Notes: generated by a model from the sequence alone, not told the origin. Shown: positions 20,932 through 33,010, numbered from the stretch's first letter. The stretch is 64,000 bases of DNA from Odontesthes bonariensis (GCF_027942865.1 NC_134510.1:11932743-11996742), one strand, 5' to 3'. Numbers and translations: made by a program.

Positions 20932-21014
20932 TGTCAGAAGTGGGATTTGAACCCAATCCTCCAGGGGAGACTGCGAACTTAACGCAGCGCCTTAGACTGC
21001 TCGGCCATCCTGAC
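20932..21014 (-). tRNA. tRNA-Leu-AAG: tRNA-Leu (AAG), class A variant
   Basis: Same core changes as 7462. Confidence 0.75.
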
Positions 21015-21264
21015 TACTAAAAGGAATATTTGACGACACTGTCGGCGGGCCCAGGCATCATTCCAGCGAATATGTGGGTCTGCGTTGTGTTCGTGTTGAA
21101 GGGGAATATTGACGAGGCATGCAGCTTCATGGAAGACTCTCCTTCTGAGTGATGGGACTGTGATAGCAATTTTCCTGCACCTTGAAACGGGACACGAAAA
21201 TCTTATTTCACTCCTTGGCGATAGTTGTCTTTTCATCTGACGACTGTGTCAGTCACACAGAAAT

Positions 21265-21336
21265 TCCTCGTTAGTATAATGGACAGTATCTCCGCCTGTC
21301 ACGCGGAAGATCGGGGTTCGATTCCCCGACGGGGAG
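21265..21336 (+). tRNA. tRNA-Asp-GTC: tRNA-Asp (GTC), class A
   Basis: Same form as 7795. Confidence 0.93.
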
Positions 21337-21829
21337 AGCTAGGTCTTTTATCAGCTGCCTGCCACCAAGTGATGATTGCTTTGATACTCTCACCCATCTT
21401 CGGCCTAAATGTCAATAGCCCCCTTCAAATAGCCTAACATGAGGCCAGGTTGCTTCGGTAAAAAGCCCTTTCCCGTTTACTATGGTGTTAAGTGCAAACC
21501 AAGACCTTATAATCAACAATGTGCCTTTTGCTAATGATTCTGTCCTGCCCAAAGCACTGTAGAAGGTTGTGACAACACAGCTTGTTGAGCTGTGGTCAGA
21601 AGATTCTCATGCAACAAGTGTCTTGGCTGTTGTTTAACAGGGCTCCTGATGCAAACAAATAGTAGGCATAGCATTTGGTAGCAAGAACTCTTCGGAGGTA
21701 AAGCGGCAACAATAATCTTTAAACTAGATGATGCAGTGGCAGAATAGCAATACGACATGGTATTGCTAAGCAAGGAGTAAACTTGAGTTGCCTTGCCAGA
21801 GAAAATGGTCCTCTAGGAGATCTCTGCAA

Positions 21830-21912
21830 TGTCAGAAGTGGGATTTGAACCCACGACTCCAGGGGAGACTGCGACTTGAACGCAGCGCCTTAGACCGCTC
21901 GGCCATCCTGAC
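21830..21912 (-). tRNA. tRNA-Leu-CAA: tRNA-Leu (CAA), class B1
   Basis: Same form as 8360. Confidence 0.85.
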
Positions 21913-22162
21913 TACTAAAAGGAATATTTGACGACACTGTCAGCGGGCCCAGGCATCATTCCAGCGAATATGTGGGTCTGCGTTGTCTTCGTGTTGAAGG
22001 GGAATATTGACGAGGCATGCAGCTTCATGGAAGACTCTCCTTCTGAGTGATGGGACTGTGATAGCAATTTTCCTGCACCTTGAAACGGGACACGAAAATC
22101 TTATTTCACTCCTTGGCGATAGTTGTCTTTTCATCTGACGACTGTGTCAGTCACACAGAAAT

Positions 22163-22234
22163 TCCTCGTTAGTATAATGGATAGTATCTCCGCATGTTAC
22201 GCGGAAGATCGGGGTTAGATTCCCCGATGGGGAG
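22163..22234 (+). tRNA. tRNA-Asp body with GTT anticodon, probable pseudogene
   Basis: Same diagnostic bases as 8693. Confidence 0.75.
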
Positions 22235-22727
22235 AGCTCTGTCTTTTATCAGCTGCCTGCCACCAAGTGATGATTGTTTTGATACTCTCACCCATCTTCG
22301 GCCTAAATGTCAATAGCCCCCTTCAAATAGCCTAACATGAGGCCAGGTTGCTTCGGTCAAAAGCCCTTTCCCGTTTACAATGGTGTTAAGTGCAAACCAA
22401 GACCTTATAATCAACAATGTTCCTTTTGCTAATGTTTCTGTCCTGCCCAAAGCACTGTAGAAGGTTGTGACAACACAGCTTGTTGAGCTGTGGTCAGAAG
22501 ATTCTCATGCAACAAGTGTCTTGGCTGTTGTTTAACAGGTCTCCTGAGGCAAACAAATAGTAGGCATAGCATTTGGAAGCAAGAACTCTTCGGAGGTAAA
22601 GCAGCCACAATAATCTTTAAACTAGATGATGCAGTGGTAGAATAGCAATACGACATGGTATTGCTAAGCAAGGAGTAAACTTGGGTTGCCTTGCCAGTGA
22701 AAATTTTTTTCTAGGAGAAATCTGCAA

Positions 22728-22810
22728 TGTCAGAAGTGGGATTTGAACCCACGCCTCCAGGGGAGACTGCGACCTTAACGCAGCGCCTTAGACCGCTCGG
22801 CCATCCTGAC
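22728..22810 (-). tRNA. tRNA-Leu-AAG: tRNA-Leu (AAG), class C
   Basis: Same form as 9258. Confidence 0.92.
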
Positions 22811-23060
22811 TGCTAAAAGGAATATTTGATGACACTGTCGGCGGGCCCAGGCATCATTCCAGCGAATATGTGGGTCTGCGTTGTGTTCGTGTTGAAGGGG
22901 AATATTGACGAGGCATGCAGCTTCATGGAAGACTCTCCTTCTGAGTGATGGGACTGTGATAGCAATTTTCCTGCACCTTGAAACGGAACACCAAAATCTT
23001 ATTTCACTCCTTGGCGATAGTTGTCTTTTCATCTGACGACTGTGTCAGTCACACAGAAAT

Positions 23061-23132
23061 TCCTCGTTAGTATAATGGACAGTATCTCCGCCTGTCACGC
23101 GGAAGATCGGGGTTCGATTCCCCGACGGGGAG
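23061..23132 (+). tRNA. tRNA-Asp-GTC: tRNA-Asp (GTC), class C
   Basis: Same form as 9591. Confidence 0.93.
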
Positions 23133-23625
23133 AAAATGGGCTTTTATCAGCTGCCTGCCACCAAGTGATGATTGTTTTGATACTCTCACCCATCTTCGGC
23201 CTAAATGTCAATAGCCCCCTTAAAATAGCCTAACATGAGGCCAGGTTGCTTCGGTCAAAAGCCCTTTCCCGTTTACTATGGTGTTAAGTGCAAACCAAGA
23301 CCTTATAATCAGCAATGTTCCTTTTGCTAATGATTCTGTCCTGCCCAAAGCACTGTAGAAGGTTGTGACAACACAGCTTGTTGAGCTGTGGTCAGAAGAT
23401 TCTCATGCAACAAGTGTCTTGGCTGTTGTTTAACAGGTCTCCTGAGGCAAACAAATAGTAGGCATAGCATTTGGAAGCAAGAACTCTTCGGAGGTAAAGC
23501 GGCCACAATAATCTTTAAACTAGATGATGCAGTGGCAGAATAGCAATACGACATGGTATTGCTAAGCAAGGAGTAAACTTTGGTTGCCTTGCCAGTGAAA
23601 ATTTTTCTCTAGGAGAAATCTGCAA

Positions 23626-23708
23626 TGTCAGAAGTGGGATTTGAACCCACGCCTCCAGGGGAGACTGCTACCTTAACGCAGCGCCTTAGACTGCTCGGCC
23701 ATCCTGAC
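23626..23708 (-). tRNA. tRNA-Leu-AAG: tRNA-Leu (AAG), class A' variant
   Basis: Same changes as 10156. Confidence 0.78.
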
Positions 23709-23958
23709 TACTAAAAGGAATATTTGACGACACTGTCGGCGGGCCCAGGCATCATTCCAGCGAATATGTGGGTCTGCGTTGTGTTCGTGTTGAAGGGGAA
23801 TATTGACGAGGCATGCAGCTTCATGGAAGACTCTCCTTCTGAGTGATGGGACTGTGATAGCAATTTTCCTGCACCTTAAAACGGGACACGAAAATCTTAT
23901 TTCACTCCTTGCCGATAGTTGTCTTTTCATCTGACGACTGTGTCAGTCACACAGAAAT

Positions 23959-24030
23959 TCCTCGTTAGTATAATGGACAGTATCTCCGCCTGTCACGCGG
24001 AAGATCAGGGTTCGATTCCCCGACGGGGAG
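23959..24030 (+). tRNA. tRNA-Asp-GTC: tRNA-Asp (GTC), class A'
   Basis: Same T-stem mismatch as 10489. Confidence 0.85.
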
Positions 24031-24523
24031 AGCTAGGTCTTTTATCAGCTGCCTGCCACCAAGTGATGATTGCTTTGATACTCTCACCCATCTTCGGCCT
24101 AAATGTCAATAGCCCCCTTCAAATAGCCTAACATGAGGCCAGGTTGCTTCGGTCAAAAGCCCTTTCCCGTTTACTATGGTGTTAAGTGCAAACCAAGACC
24201 TTATAATCAACAATGTGCCTTTTGCTAATGATTCTGTCCTGCCCAAAGCACTGTAGAAGGTTGTGACAACACAGCTTGTTGAGCTGTGGTCAGAAGATTC
24301 TCATGCAACAAGTGTCTTGGCTGTTGTTTAACAGGGCTCCTGATGCAAACAAATAGTAGGCATAGCATTTGGAAGCAAGAACTCTTCGGAGGTAAAGCGG
24401 CCACAATAATCTTTAAACTAGATGATGCAGTGGCAGAATAGCAATACGACATGGTATTGCTAAACAAGGAGTAAACTTGAGTTGCCTTGCCAGTGAAAAT
24501 GGTCCTCTAGGAGATCTCTGCAA

Positions 24524-24606
24524 TGTCAGAAGTGGGATTTGAACCCACGACTCCAGGGGAGACTGCGACCTTAACGCAGCGCCTTAGACCGCTCGGCCAT
24601 CCTGAC
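24524..24606 (-). tRNA. tRNA-Leu-AAG: tRNA-Leu (AAG), class B2
   Basis: Same form as 11054. Confidence 0.9.
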
Positions 24607-24856
24607 TACTAAAAGGAATATTTGACGACACTGTCAGCGGGCCCAGGCATCATTCCAGCGAATATGTGGGTCTGCGTTTTCTTCGTGTTGAAGGGGAATA
24701 TTGACGAGGCATGCAGCTTCATGGAAGACTCTCCTTCTGAGTGATGGGACTGTGATAGCAATTTTCCTGCACCTTGAAACGGGACACGAAAATCTTATTT
24801 CACTCCTTGGCGATAGTTGTCTTTTCATCTGACGACTGTGTCAGTCACACAGAAAT

Positions 24857-24928
24857 TCCTCGTTAGTATAATGGATAGTATCTCCGCATGTCACGCGGAA
24901 GATCGGGGTTAGATTCCCCGATGGGGAG
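24857..24928 (+). tRNA. tRNA-Asp-GTC: tRNA-Asp (GTC) with B-box loss, class B2
   Basis: Same lesion as 16775. Confidence 0.75.
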
Positions 24929-25421
24929 AGCTCTGTCTTTTATCAGCTGCCTGCCACCAAGTGATGATTGTTTTGATACTCTCACCCATCTTCGGCCTAA
25001 ATGTCAATAGCCCCCTTCAAATAGCCTAACATGAGGCCAGGTTGCTTCGGTCAAAAGCCCTTTCCCGTTTACAATGGTGTTAAGTGCAAACCAAGACCTT
25101 ATAATCAACAATGTTCCTTTTGCTAATGTTTCTGTCCTGCCCAAAGCACTGTAGAAGGTTGTGACAACACAGCTTGTTGAGCTGTGGTCAGAAGATTCTC
25201 ATGCAACAAGTGTCTTGGCTGTTGTTTAACAGGTCTCCTGAGGCAAACAAATAGTAGGCATAGCATTTGGAAGCAAGAACTCTTCGGAGGTAAAGCAGCC
25301 ACAATAATCTTTAAACTAGATGATGCAGTGGCAGAATAGCAATACGACATGGTATTGCTAAGCAAGGAGTAAACTTGGGTTGCCTTGCCAGTGAAAATTT
25401 TTCTCTAGGAGAAATCTGCAA

Positions 25422-25504
25422 TGTCAGAAGTGGGATTTGAATCCACGCCTCCAGGGGAGACTGCGACCTTAACGCAGCGCCTTAGACCGCTCGGCCATCC
25501 TGAC
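25422..25504 (-). tRNA. tRNA-Leu-AAG: tRNA-Leu (AAG), class C'
   Basis: Same T-stem change as 20034, six units away. Confidence 0.85.
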
Positions 25505-25754
25505 TGCTAAAAGGAATATTTGATGACACTGTCGGCGGGCCCAGGCATCATTCCAGCGAATATGTGGGTCTGCGTTGTGTTCGTGTTGAAGGGGAATATT
25601 GACGAGGCATGCAGCTTCATGGAAGACTCTCCTTCTGAGTGATGGGACTGTGATAGCAATTTTCCTGCACCTTGAAACGGAACACCAAAATCTTATTTCA
25701 CTCCTTGGCGATAGTTGTCTTTTCATCTGACGACTGTGTCAGTCACACAGAAAT

Positions 25755-25826
25755 TCCTCGTTAGTATAATGGACAGTATCTCCGCCTGTCACGCGGAAGA
25801 TCGGGGTTCGATTCCCCGACGTGGAG
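25755..25826 (+). tRNA. tRNA-Asp-GTC: tRNA-Asp (GTC), class C'
   Basis: Same acceptor mismatch and chimeric trailer as 20367, exactly 5388 bp downstream. Confidence 0.85.
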
Positions 25827-26319
25827 AAAATGGGCTTTTATCAGCTGCCTGCCACCAAGTGATGATTGCTTTGATACTCTCACCCATCTTCGGCCTAAAT
25901 GTCAATAGCCCCCTTCAAATAGCCCAACATGATGCCAGGTTTCTTCGGTCAAAAGCCCTTTCCCGTTTACAATGGTGTTAAGTGCAAACCAAGACCTTAT
26001 AATCAACAATGTGCCTTTTGCTAATGATTCTGTCCTGCCCAAAGCACTGTAGAAGGTTGTGACAACACAGCTTGTTGAGCTGTGGTCAGAAGATTCTCAT
26101 GCAACAAGTGTCTTGGCTGTTGTTTAACAGGTCTCCTGAGGCAAACAAATAGTAGGCATAGCATTTGGAAGCAAGAACTCTTCGGAGGTAAAGCGGCCAC
26201 AATAATCTTTAAACTAGATGATGCAGTGGCAGAATAGCAATACGACATGGTATTGCTAAGCAAGGAGTAAACTTGAGTTGCCTTGCCAGTGAAAATGGTC
26301 CTCTAGGAGAACTCTGCAA

Positions 26320-26402
26320 TGTCAGAAGTGGGATTTGAACCCAATCCTCCAGGGGAGACTGCGAACTTAACGCAGCGCCTTAGACTGCTCGGCCATCCTG
26401 AC
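26320..26402 (-). tRNA. tRNA-Leu-AAG: tRNA-Leu (AAG), class A variant
   Basis: Same core changes as 7462. Confidence 0.75.
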
Positions 26403-26652
26403 TACTAAAAGGAATATTTGACGACACTGTCGGCGGGCCCAGGCATCATTCCAGCGAATATGTGGGTCTGCGTTGTGTTCGTGTTGAAGGGGAATATTGA
26501 CGAGGCATGCAGCTTCATGGAAGACTCTCCTTCTGAGTGATGGGACTGTGATAGCAATTTTCCTGCACCTTGAAACGGGACACGAAAATCTTATTTCACT
26601 CCTTGGCGATAGTTGTCTTTTCATCTGACGACTGTGTCAGTCACACAGAAAT

Positions 26653-26724
26653 TCCTCGTTAGTATAATGGACAGTATCTCCGCCTGTCACGCGGAAGATC
26701 GGGGTTCGATTCCCCGACGGGGAG
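26653..26724 (+). tRNA. tRNA-Asp-GTC: tRNA-Asp (GTC), class A
   Basis: Same form as 7795; the rightmost class A copy. Confidence 0.93.
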
Positions 26725-27217
26725 AGCTAGGTCTTTTATCAGCTGCCTGCCACCAAGTGATGATTGCTTTGATACTCTCACCCATCTTCGGCCTAAATGT
26801 CAATAGCCCCCTTCAAATAGCCTAACATGAGGCCAGGTTGCTTCGGTAAAAAGCCCTTTCCCGTTTACTATGGTGTTAAGTGCAAACCAAGACCTTATAA
26901 TCAACAATGTGCCTTTTGCTAATGATTCTGTCCTGCCCAAAGCACTGTAGAAGGTTGTGACAACACAGCTTGTTGAGCTGTGGTCAGAAGATTCTCATGC
27001 AACAAGTGTCTTGGCTGTTGTTTAACAGGGCTCCTGATGCAAACAAATAGTAGGCATAGCATTTGGTAGCAAGAACTCTTCGGAGGTAAAGCGGCAACAA
27101 TAATCTTTAAACTAGATGATGCAGTGGCAGAATAGCAATACGACATGGTATTGCTAAGCAAGGAGTAAACTTGAGTTGCCTTGCCAGAGAAAATGGTCCT
27201 CTAGGAGATCTCTGCAA

Positions 27218-27300
27218 TGTCAGAAGTGGGATTTGAACCCACGACTCCAGGGGAGACTGCGACTTGAACGCAGCGCCTTAGACCGCTCGGCCATCCTGAC
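27218..27300 (-). tRNA. tRNA-Leu-CAA: tRNA-Leu (CAA), class B1
   Basis: Same form as 8360; the rightmost CAA copy. Confidence 0.85.
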
Positions 27301-27550
27301 TACTAAAAGGAATATTTGACGACACTGTCAGCGGGCCCAGGCATCATTCCAGCGAATATGTGGGTCTGCGTTGTCTTCGTGTTGAAGGGGAATATTGACG
27401 AGGCATGCAGCTTCATGGAAGACTCTCCTTCTGAGTGATGGGACTGTGATAGCAATTTTCCTGCACCTTGAAACGGGACACGAAAATCTTATTTCACTCC
27501 TTGGCGATAGTTGTCTTTTCATCTGACGACTGTGTCAGTCACACAGAAAT

Positions 27551-27622
27551 TCCTCGTTAGTATAATGGATAGTATCTCCGCATGTTACGCGGAAGATCGG
27601 GGTTAGATTCCCCGATGGGGAG
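27551..27622 (+). tRNA. tRNA-Asp body with GTT anticodon, probable pseudogene
   Basis: Same diagnostic bases as 8693; the rightmost GTT copy. Confidence 0.75.
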
Positions 27623-28115
27623 AGCTCTGTCTTTTATCAGCTGCCTGCCACCAAGTGATGATTGTTTTGATACTCTCACCCATCTTCGGCCTAAATGTCA
27701 ATAGCCCCCTTCAAATAGCCTAACATGAGGCCAGGTTGCTTCGGTCAAAAGCCCTTTCCCGTTTACAATGGTGTTAAGTGCAAACCAAGACCTTATAATC
27801 AACAATGTTCCTTTTGCTAATGTTTCTGTCCTGCCCAAAGCACTGTAGAAGGTTGTGACAACACAGCTTGTTGAGCTGTGGTCAGAAGATTCTCATGCAA
27901 CAAGTGTCTTGGCTGTTGTTTAACAGGTCTCCTGAGGCAAACAAATAGTAGGCATAGCATTTGGAAGCAAGAACTCTTCGGAGGTAAAGCAGCCACAATA
28001 ATCTTTAAACTAGATGATGCAGTGGTAGAATAGCAATACGACATGGTATTGCTAAGCAAGGAGTAAACTTGGGTTGCCTTGCCAGTGAAAATTTTTTTCT
28101 AGGAGAAATCTGCAA

Positions 28116-28198
28116 TGTCAGAAGTGGGATTTGAACCCACGCCTCCAGGGGAGACTGCGACCTTAACGCAGCGCCTTAGACCGCTCGGCCATCCTGAC
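28116..28198 (-). tRNA. tRNA-Leu-AAG: tRNA-Leu (AAG), class C
   Basis: Same form as 9258. Confidence 0.92.
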
Positions 28199-28448
28199 TG
28201 CTAAAAGGAATATTTGATGACACTGTCGGCGGGCCCAGGCATCATTCCAGCGAATATGTGGGTCTGCGTTGTGTTCGTGTTGAAGGGGAATATTGACGAG
28301 GCATGCAGCTTCATGGAAGACTCTCCTTCTGAGTGATGGGACTGTGATAGCAATTTTCCTGCACCTTGAAACGGAACACCAAAATCTTATTTCACTCCTT
28401 GGCGATAGTTGTCTTTTCATCTGACGACTGTGTCAGTCACACAGAAAT

Positions 28449-28520
28449 TCCTCGTTAGTATAATGGACAGTATCTCCGCCTGTCACGCGGAAGATCGGGG
28501 TTCGATTCCCCGACGGGGAG
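28449..28520 (+). tRNA. tRNA-Asp-GTC: tRNA-Asp (GTC), class C
   Basis: Same form as 9591. Confidence 0.93.
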
Positions 28521-29013
28521 AAAATGGGCTTTTATCAGCTGCCTGCCACCAAGTGATGATTGTTTTGATACTCTCACCCATCTTCGGCCTAAATGTCAAT
28601 AGCCCCCTTAAAATAGCCTAACATGAGGCCAGGTTGCTTCGGTCAAAAGCCCTTTCCCGTTTACTATGGTGTTAAGTGCAAACCAAGACCTTATAATCAG
28701 CAATGTTCCTTTTGCTAATGATTCTGTCCTGCCCAAAGCACTGTAGAAGGTTGTGACAACACAGCTTGTTGAGCTGTGGTCAGAAGATTCTCATGCAACA
28801 AGTGTCTTGGCTGTTGTTTAACAGGTCTCCTGAGGCAAACAAATAGTAGGCATAGCATTTGGAAGCAAGAACTCTTCGGAGGTAAAGCGGCCACAATAAT
28901 CTTTAAACTAGATGATGCAGTGGCAGAATAGCAATACGACATGGTATTGCTAAGCAAGGAGTAAACTTTGGTTGCCTTGCCAGTGAAAATTTTTCTCTAG
29001 GAGAAATCTGCAA

Positions 29014-29096
29014 TGTCAGAAGTGGGATTTGAACCCACGCCTCCAGGGGAGACTGCTACCTTAACGCAGCGCCTTAGACTGCTCGGCCATCCTGAC
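29014..29096 (-). tRNA. tRNA-Leu-AAG: tRNA-Leu (AAG), class A' variant
   Basis: Same changes as 10156. Confidence 0.78.
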
Positions 29097-29346
29097 TACT
29101 AAAAGGAATATTTGACGACACTGTCGGCGGGCCCAGGCATCATTCCAGCGAATATGTGGGTCTGCGTTGTGTTCGTGTTGAAGGGGAATATTGACGAGGC
29201 ATGCAGCTTCATGGAAGACTCTCCTTCTGAGTGATGGGACTGTGATAGCAATTTTCCTGCACCTTAAAACGGGACACGAAAATCTTATTTCACTCCTTGC
29301 CGATAGTTGTCTTTTCATCTGACGACTGTGTCAGTCACACAGAAAT

Positions 29347-29418
29347 TCCTCGTTAGTATAATGGACAGTATCTCCGCCTGTCACGCGGAAGATCAGGGTT
29401 CGATTCCCCGACGGGGAG
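29347..29418 (+). tRNA. tRNA-Asp-GTC: tRNA-Asp (GTC), class A'
   Basis: Same T-stem mismatch as 10489. Confidence 0.85.
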
Positions 29419-29911
29419 AGCTAGGTCTTTTATCAGCTGCCTGCCACCAAGTGATGATTGCTTTGATACTCTCACCCATCTTCGGCCTAAATGTCAATAG
29501 CCCCCTTCAAATAGCCTAACATGAGGCCAGGTTGCTTCGGTCAAAAGCCCTTTCCCGTTTACTATGGTGTTAAGTGCAAACCAAGACCTTATAATCAACA
29601 ATGTGCCTTTTGCTAATGATTCTGTCCTGCCCAAAGCACTGTAGAAGGTTGTGACAACACAGCTTGTTGAGCTGTGGTCAGAAGATTCTCATGCAACAAG
29701 TGTCTTGGCTGTTGTTTAACAGGGCTCCTGATGCAAACAAATAGTAGGCATAGCATTTGGAAGCAAGAACTCTTCGGAGGTAAAGCGGCCACAATAATCT
29801 TTAAACTAGATGATGCAGTGGCAGAATAGCAATACGACATGGTATTGCTAAACAAGGAGTAAACTTGAGTTGCCTTGCCAGTGAAAATGGTCCTCTAGGA
29901 GATCTCTGCAA

Positions 29912-29994
29912 TGTCAGAAGTGGGATTTGAACCCACGACTCCAGGGGAGACTGCGACCTTAACGCAGCGCCTTAGACCGCTCGGCCATCCTGAC
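29912..29994 (-). tRNA. tRNA-Leu-AAG: tRNA-Leu (AAG), class B2
   Basis: Same form as 11054. Confidence 0.9.
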
Positions 29995-30244
29995 TACTAA
30001 AAGGAATATTTGACGACACTGTCAGCGGGCCCAGGCATCATTCCAGCGAATATGTGGGTCTGCGTTTTCTTCGTGTTGAAGGGGAATATTGACGAGGCAT
30101 GCAGCTTCATGGAAGACTCTCCTTCTGAGTGATGGGACTGTGATAGCAATTTTCCTGCACCTTGAAACGGGACACGAAAATCTTATTTCACTCCTTGGCG
30201 ATAGTTGTCTTTTCATCTGACGACTGTGTCAGTCACACAGAAAT

Positions 30245-30316
30245 TCCTCGTTAGTATAATGGATAGTATCTCCGCATGTCACGCGGAAGATCGGGGTTAG
30301 ATTCCCCGATGGGGAG
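30245..30316 (+). tRNA. tRNA-Asp-GTC: tRNA-Asp (GTC) with B-box loss, class B2
   Basis: Same lesion as 16775. Confidence 0.75.
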
Positions 30317-30809
30317 AGCTCTGTCTTTTATCAGCTGCCTGCCACCAAGTGATGATTGTTTTGATACTCTCACCCATCTTCGGCCTAAATGTCAATAGCC
30401 CCCTTCAAATAGCCTAACATGAGGCCAGGTTGCTTCGGTCAAAAGCCCTTTCCCGTTTACAATGGTGTTAAGTGCAAACCAAGACCTTATAATCAACAAT
30501 GTTCCTTTTGCTAATGTTTCTGTCCTGCCCAAAGCACTGTAGAAGGTTGTGACAACACAGCTTGTTGAGCTGTGGTCAGAAGATTCTCATGCAACAAGTG
30601 TCTTGGCTGTTGTTTAACAGGTCTCCTGAGGCAAACAAATAGTAGGCATAGCATTTGGAAGCAAGAACTCTTCGGAGGTAAAGCAGCCACAATAATCTTT
30701 AAACTAGATGATGCAGTGGTAGAATAGCAATACGACATGGTATTGCTAAGCAAGGAGTAAACTTGGGTTGCCTTGCCAGTGAAAATTTTTTTCTAGGAGA
30801 AATCTGCAA

Positions 30810-30892
30810 TGTCAGAAGTGGGATTTGAACCCACGCCTCCAGGGGAGACTGCGACCTTAACGCAGCGCCTTAGACCGCTCGGCCATCCTGAC
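30810..30892 (-). tRNA. tRNA-Leu-AAG: tRNA-Leu (AAG), class C
   Basis: Same form as 9258. Confidence 0.92.
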
Positions 30893-31142
30893 TGCTAAAA
30901 GGAATATTTGATGACACTGTCGGCGGGCCCAGGCATCATTCCAGCGAATATGTGGGTCTGCGTTGTGTTCGTGTTGAAGGGGAATATTGACGAGGCATGC
31001 AGCTTCATGGAAGACTCTCCTTCTGAGTGATGGGACTGTGATAGCAATTTTCCTGCACCTTGAAACGGAACACCAAAATCTTATTTCACTCCTTGGCGAT
31101 AGTTGTCTTTTCATCTGACGACTGTGTCAGTCACACAGAAAT

Positions 31143-31214
31143 TCCTCGTTAGTATAATGGACAGTATCTCCGCCTGTCACGCGGAAGATCGGGGTTCGAT
31201 TCCCCGACGGGGAG
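31143..31214 (+). tRNA. tRNA-Asp-GTC: tRNA-Asp (GTC), class C
   Basis: Same form as 9591. Confidence 0.93.
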
Positions 31215-31707
31215 AAAATGGGCTTTTATCAGCTGCCTGCCACCAAGTGATGATTGTTTTGATACTCTCACCCATCTTCGGCCTAAATGTCAATAGCCCC
31301 CTTAAAATAGCCTAACATGAGGCCAGGTTGCTTCGGTCAAAAGCCCTTTCCCGTTTACTATGGTGTTAAGTGCAAACCAAGACCTTATAATCAGCAATGT
31401 TCCTTTTGCTAATGATTCTGTCCTGCCCAAAGCACTGTAGAAGGTTGTGACAACACAGCTTGTTGAGCTGTGGTCAGAAGATTCTCATGCAACAAGTGTC
31501 TTGGCTGTTGTTTAACAGGTCTCCTGAGGCAAACAAATAGTAGGCATAGCATTTGGAAGCAAGAACTCTTCGGAGGTAAAGCGGCCACAATAATCTTTAA
31601 ACTAGATGATGCAGTGGCAGAATAGCAATACGACATGGTATTGCTAAGCAAGGAGTAAACTTTGGTTGCCTTGCCAGTGAAAATTTTTCTCTAGGAGAAA
31701 TCTGCAA

Positions 31708-31790
31708 TGTCAGAAGTGGGATTTGAACCCACGCCTCCAGGGGAGACTGCTACCTTAACGCAGCGCCTTAGACTGCTCGGCCATCCTGAC
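31708..31790 (-). tRNA. tRNA-Leu-AAG: tRNA-Leu (AAG), class A' variant
   Basis: Same changes as 10156. Confidence 0.78.
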
Positions 31791-32040
31791 TACTAAAAGG
31801 AATATTTGACGACACTGTCGGCGGGCCCAGGCATCATTCCAGCGAATATGTGGGTCTGCGTTGTGTTCGTGTTGAAGGGGAATATTGACGAGGCATGCAG
31901 CTTCATGGAAGACTCTCCTTCTGAGTGATGGGACTGTGATAGCAATTTTCCTGCACCTTAAAACGGGACACGAAAATCTTATTTCACTCCTTGCCGATAG
32001 TTGTCTTTTCATCTGACGACTGTGTCAGTCACACAGAAAT

Positions 32041-32112
32041 TCCTCGTTAGTATAATGGACAGTATCTCCGCCTGTCACGCGGAAGATCAGGGTTCGATTC
32101 CCCGACGGGGAG
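32041..32112 (+). tRNA. tRNA-Asp-GTC: tRNA-Asp (GTC), class A'
   Basis: Same T-stem mismatch as 10489. The trailer carries AGCCCAACATG, a subtype shared with 43715 and 47307. Confidence 0.85.
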
Positions 32113-32605
32113 AGCTAGGTCTTTTATCAGCTGCCTGCCACCAAGTGATGATTGCTTTGATACTCTCACCCATCTTCGGCCTAAATGTCAATAGCCCCCT
32201 TCAAATAGCCCAACATGAGGCCAGGTTGCTTCGGTCAAAAGCCCTTTCCCGTTTACTATGGTGTTAAGTGCAAACCAAGACCTTATAATCAACAATGTGC
32301 CTTTTGCTAATGATTCTGTCCTGCCCAAAGCACTGTAGAAGGTTGTGACAACACAGCTTGTTGAGCTGTGGTCAGAAGATTCTCATGCAACAAGTGTCTT
32401 GGCTGTTGTTTAACAGGGCTCCTGATGCAAACAAATAGTAGGCATAGCATTTGGAAGCAAGAACTCTTCGGAGGTAAAGCGGCCACAATAATCTTTAAAC
32501 TAGATGATGCAGTGGCAGAATAGCAATACGACATGGTATTGCTAAACAAGGAGTAAACTTGAGTTGCCTTGCCAGTGAAAATGGTCCTCTAGGAGATCTC
32601 TGCAA

Positions 32606-32688
32606 TGTCAGAAGTGGGATTTGAACCCACGACTCCAGGGGAGACTGCGACCTTAACGCAGCGCCTTAGACCGCTCGGCCATCCTGAC
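32606..32688 (-). tRNA. tRNA-Leu-AAG: tRNA-Leu (AAG), class B2
   Basis: Same form as 11054. Confidence 0.9.
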
Positions 32689-32938
32689 TACTAAAAGGAA
32701 TATTTGACGACACTGTCAGCGGGCCCAGGCATCATTCCAGCGAATATGTGGGTCTGCGTTTTCTTCGTGTTGAAGGGGAATATTGACGAGGCATGCAGCT
32801 TCATGGAAGACTCTCCTTCTGAGTGATGGGACTGTGATAGCAATTTTCCTGCACCTTGAAACGGGACACGAAAATCTTATTTCACTCCTTGGCGATAGTT
32901 GTCTTTTCATCTGACGACTGTGTCAGTCACACAGAAAT

Positions 32939-33010
32939 TCCTCGTTAGTATAATGGATAGTATCTCCGCATGTCACGCGGAAGATCGGGGTTAGATTCCC
33001 CGATGGGGAG
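32939..33010 (+). tRNA. tRNA-Asp-GTC: tRNA-Asp (GTC) with B-box loss, class B2
   Basis: Same lesion as 16775. Confidence 0.75.

Noticed and set aside
8693-27622. GTT-anticodon genes as functional tRNA-Asn or as a recoding system
   Set aside because: The body is tRNA-Asp and the B-box C56 is lost in all five copies, so transcription is doubtful. Kept as a finding to check, not as a function.
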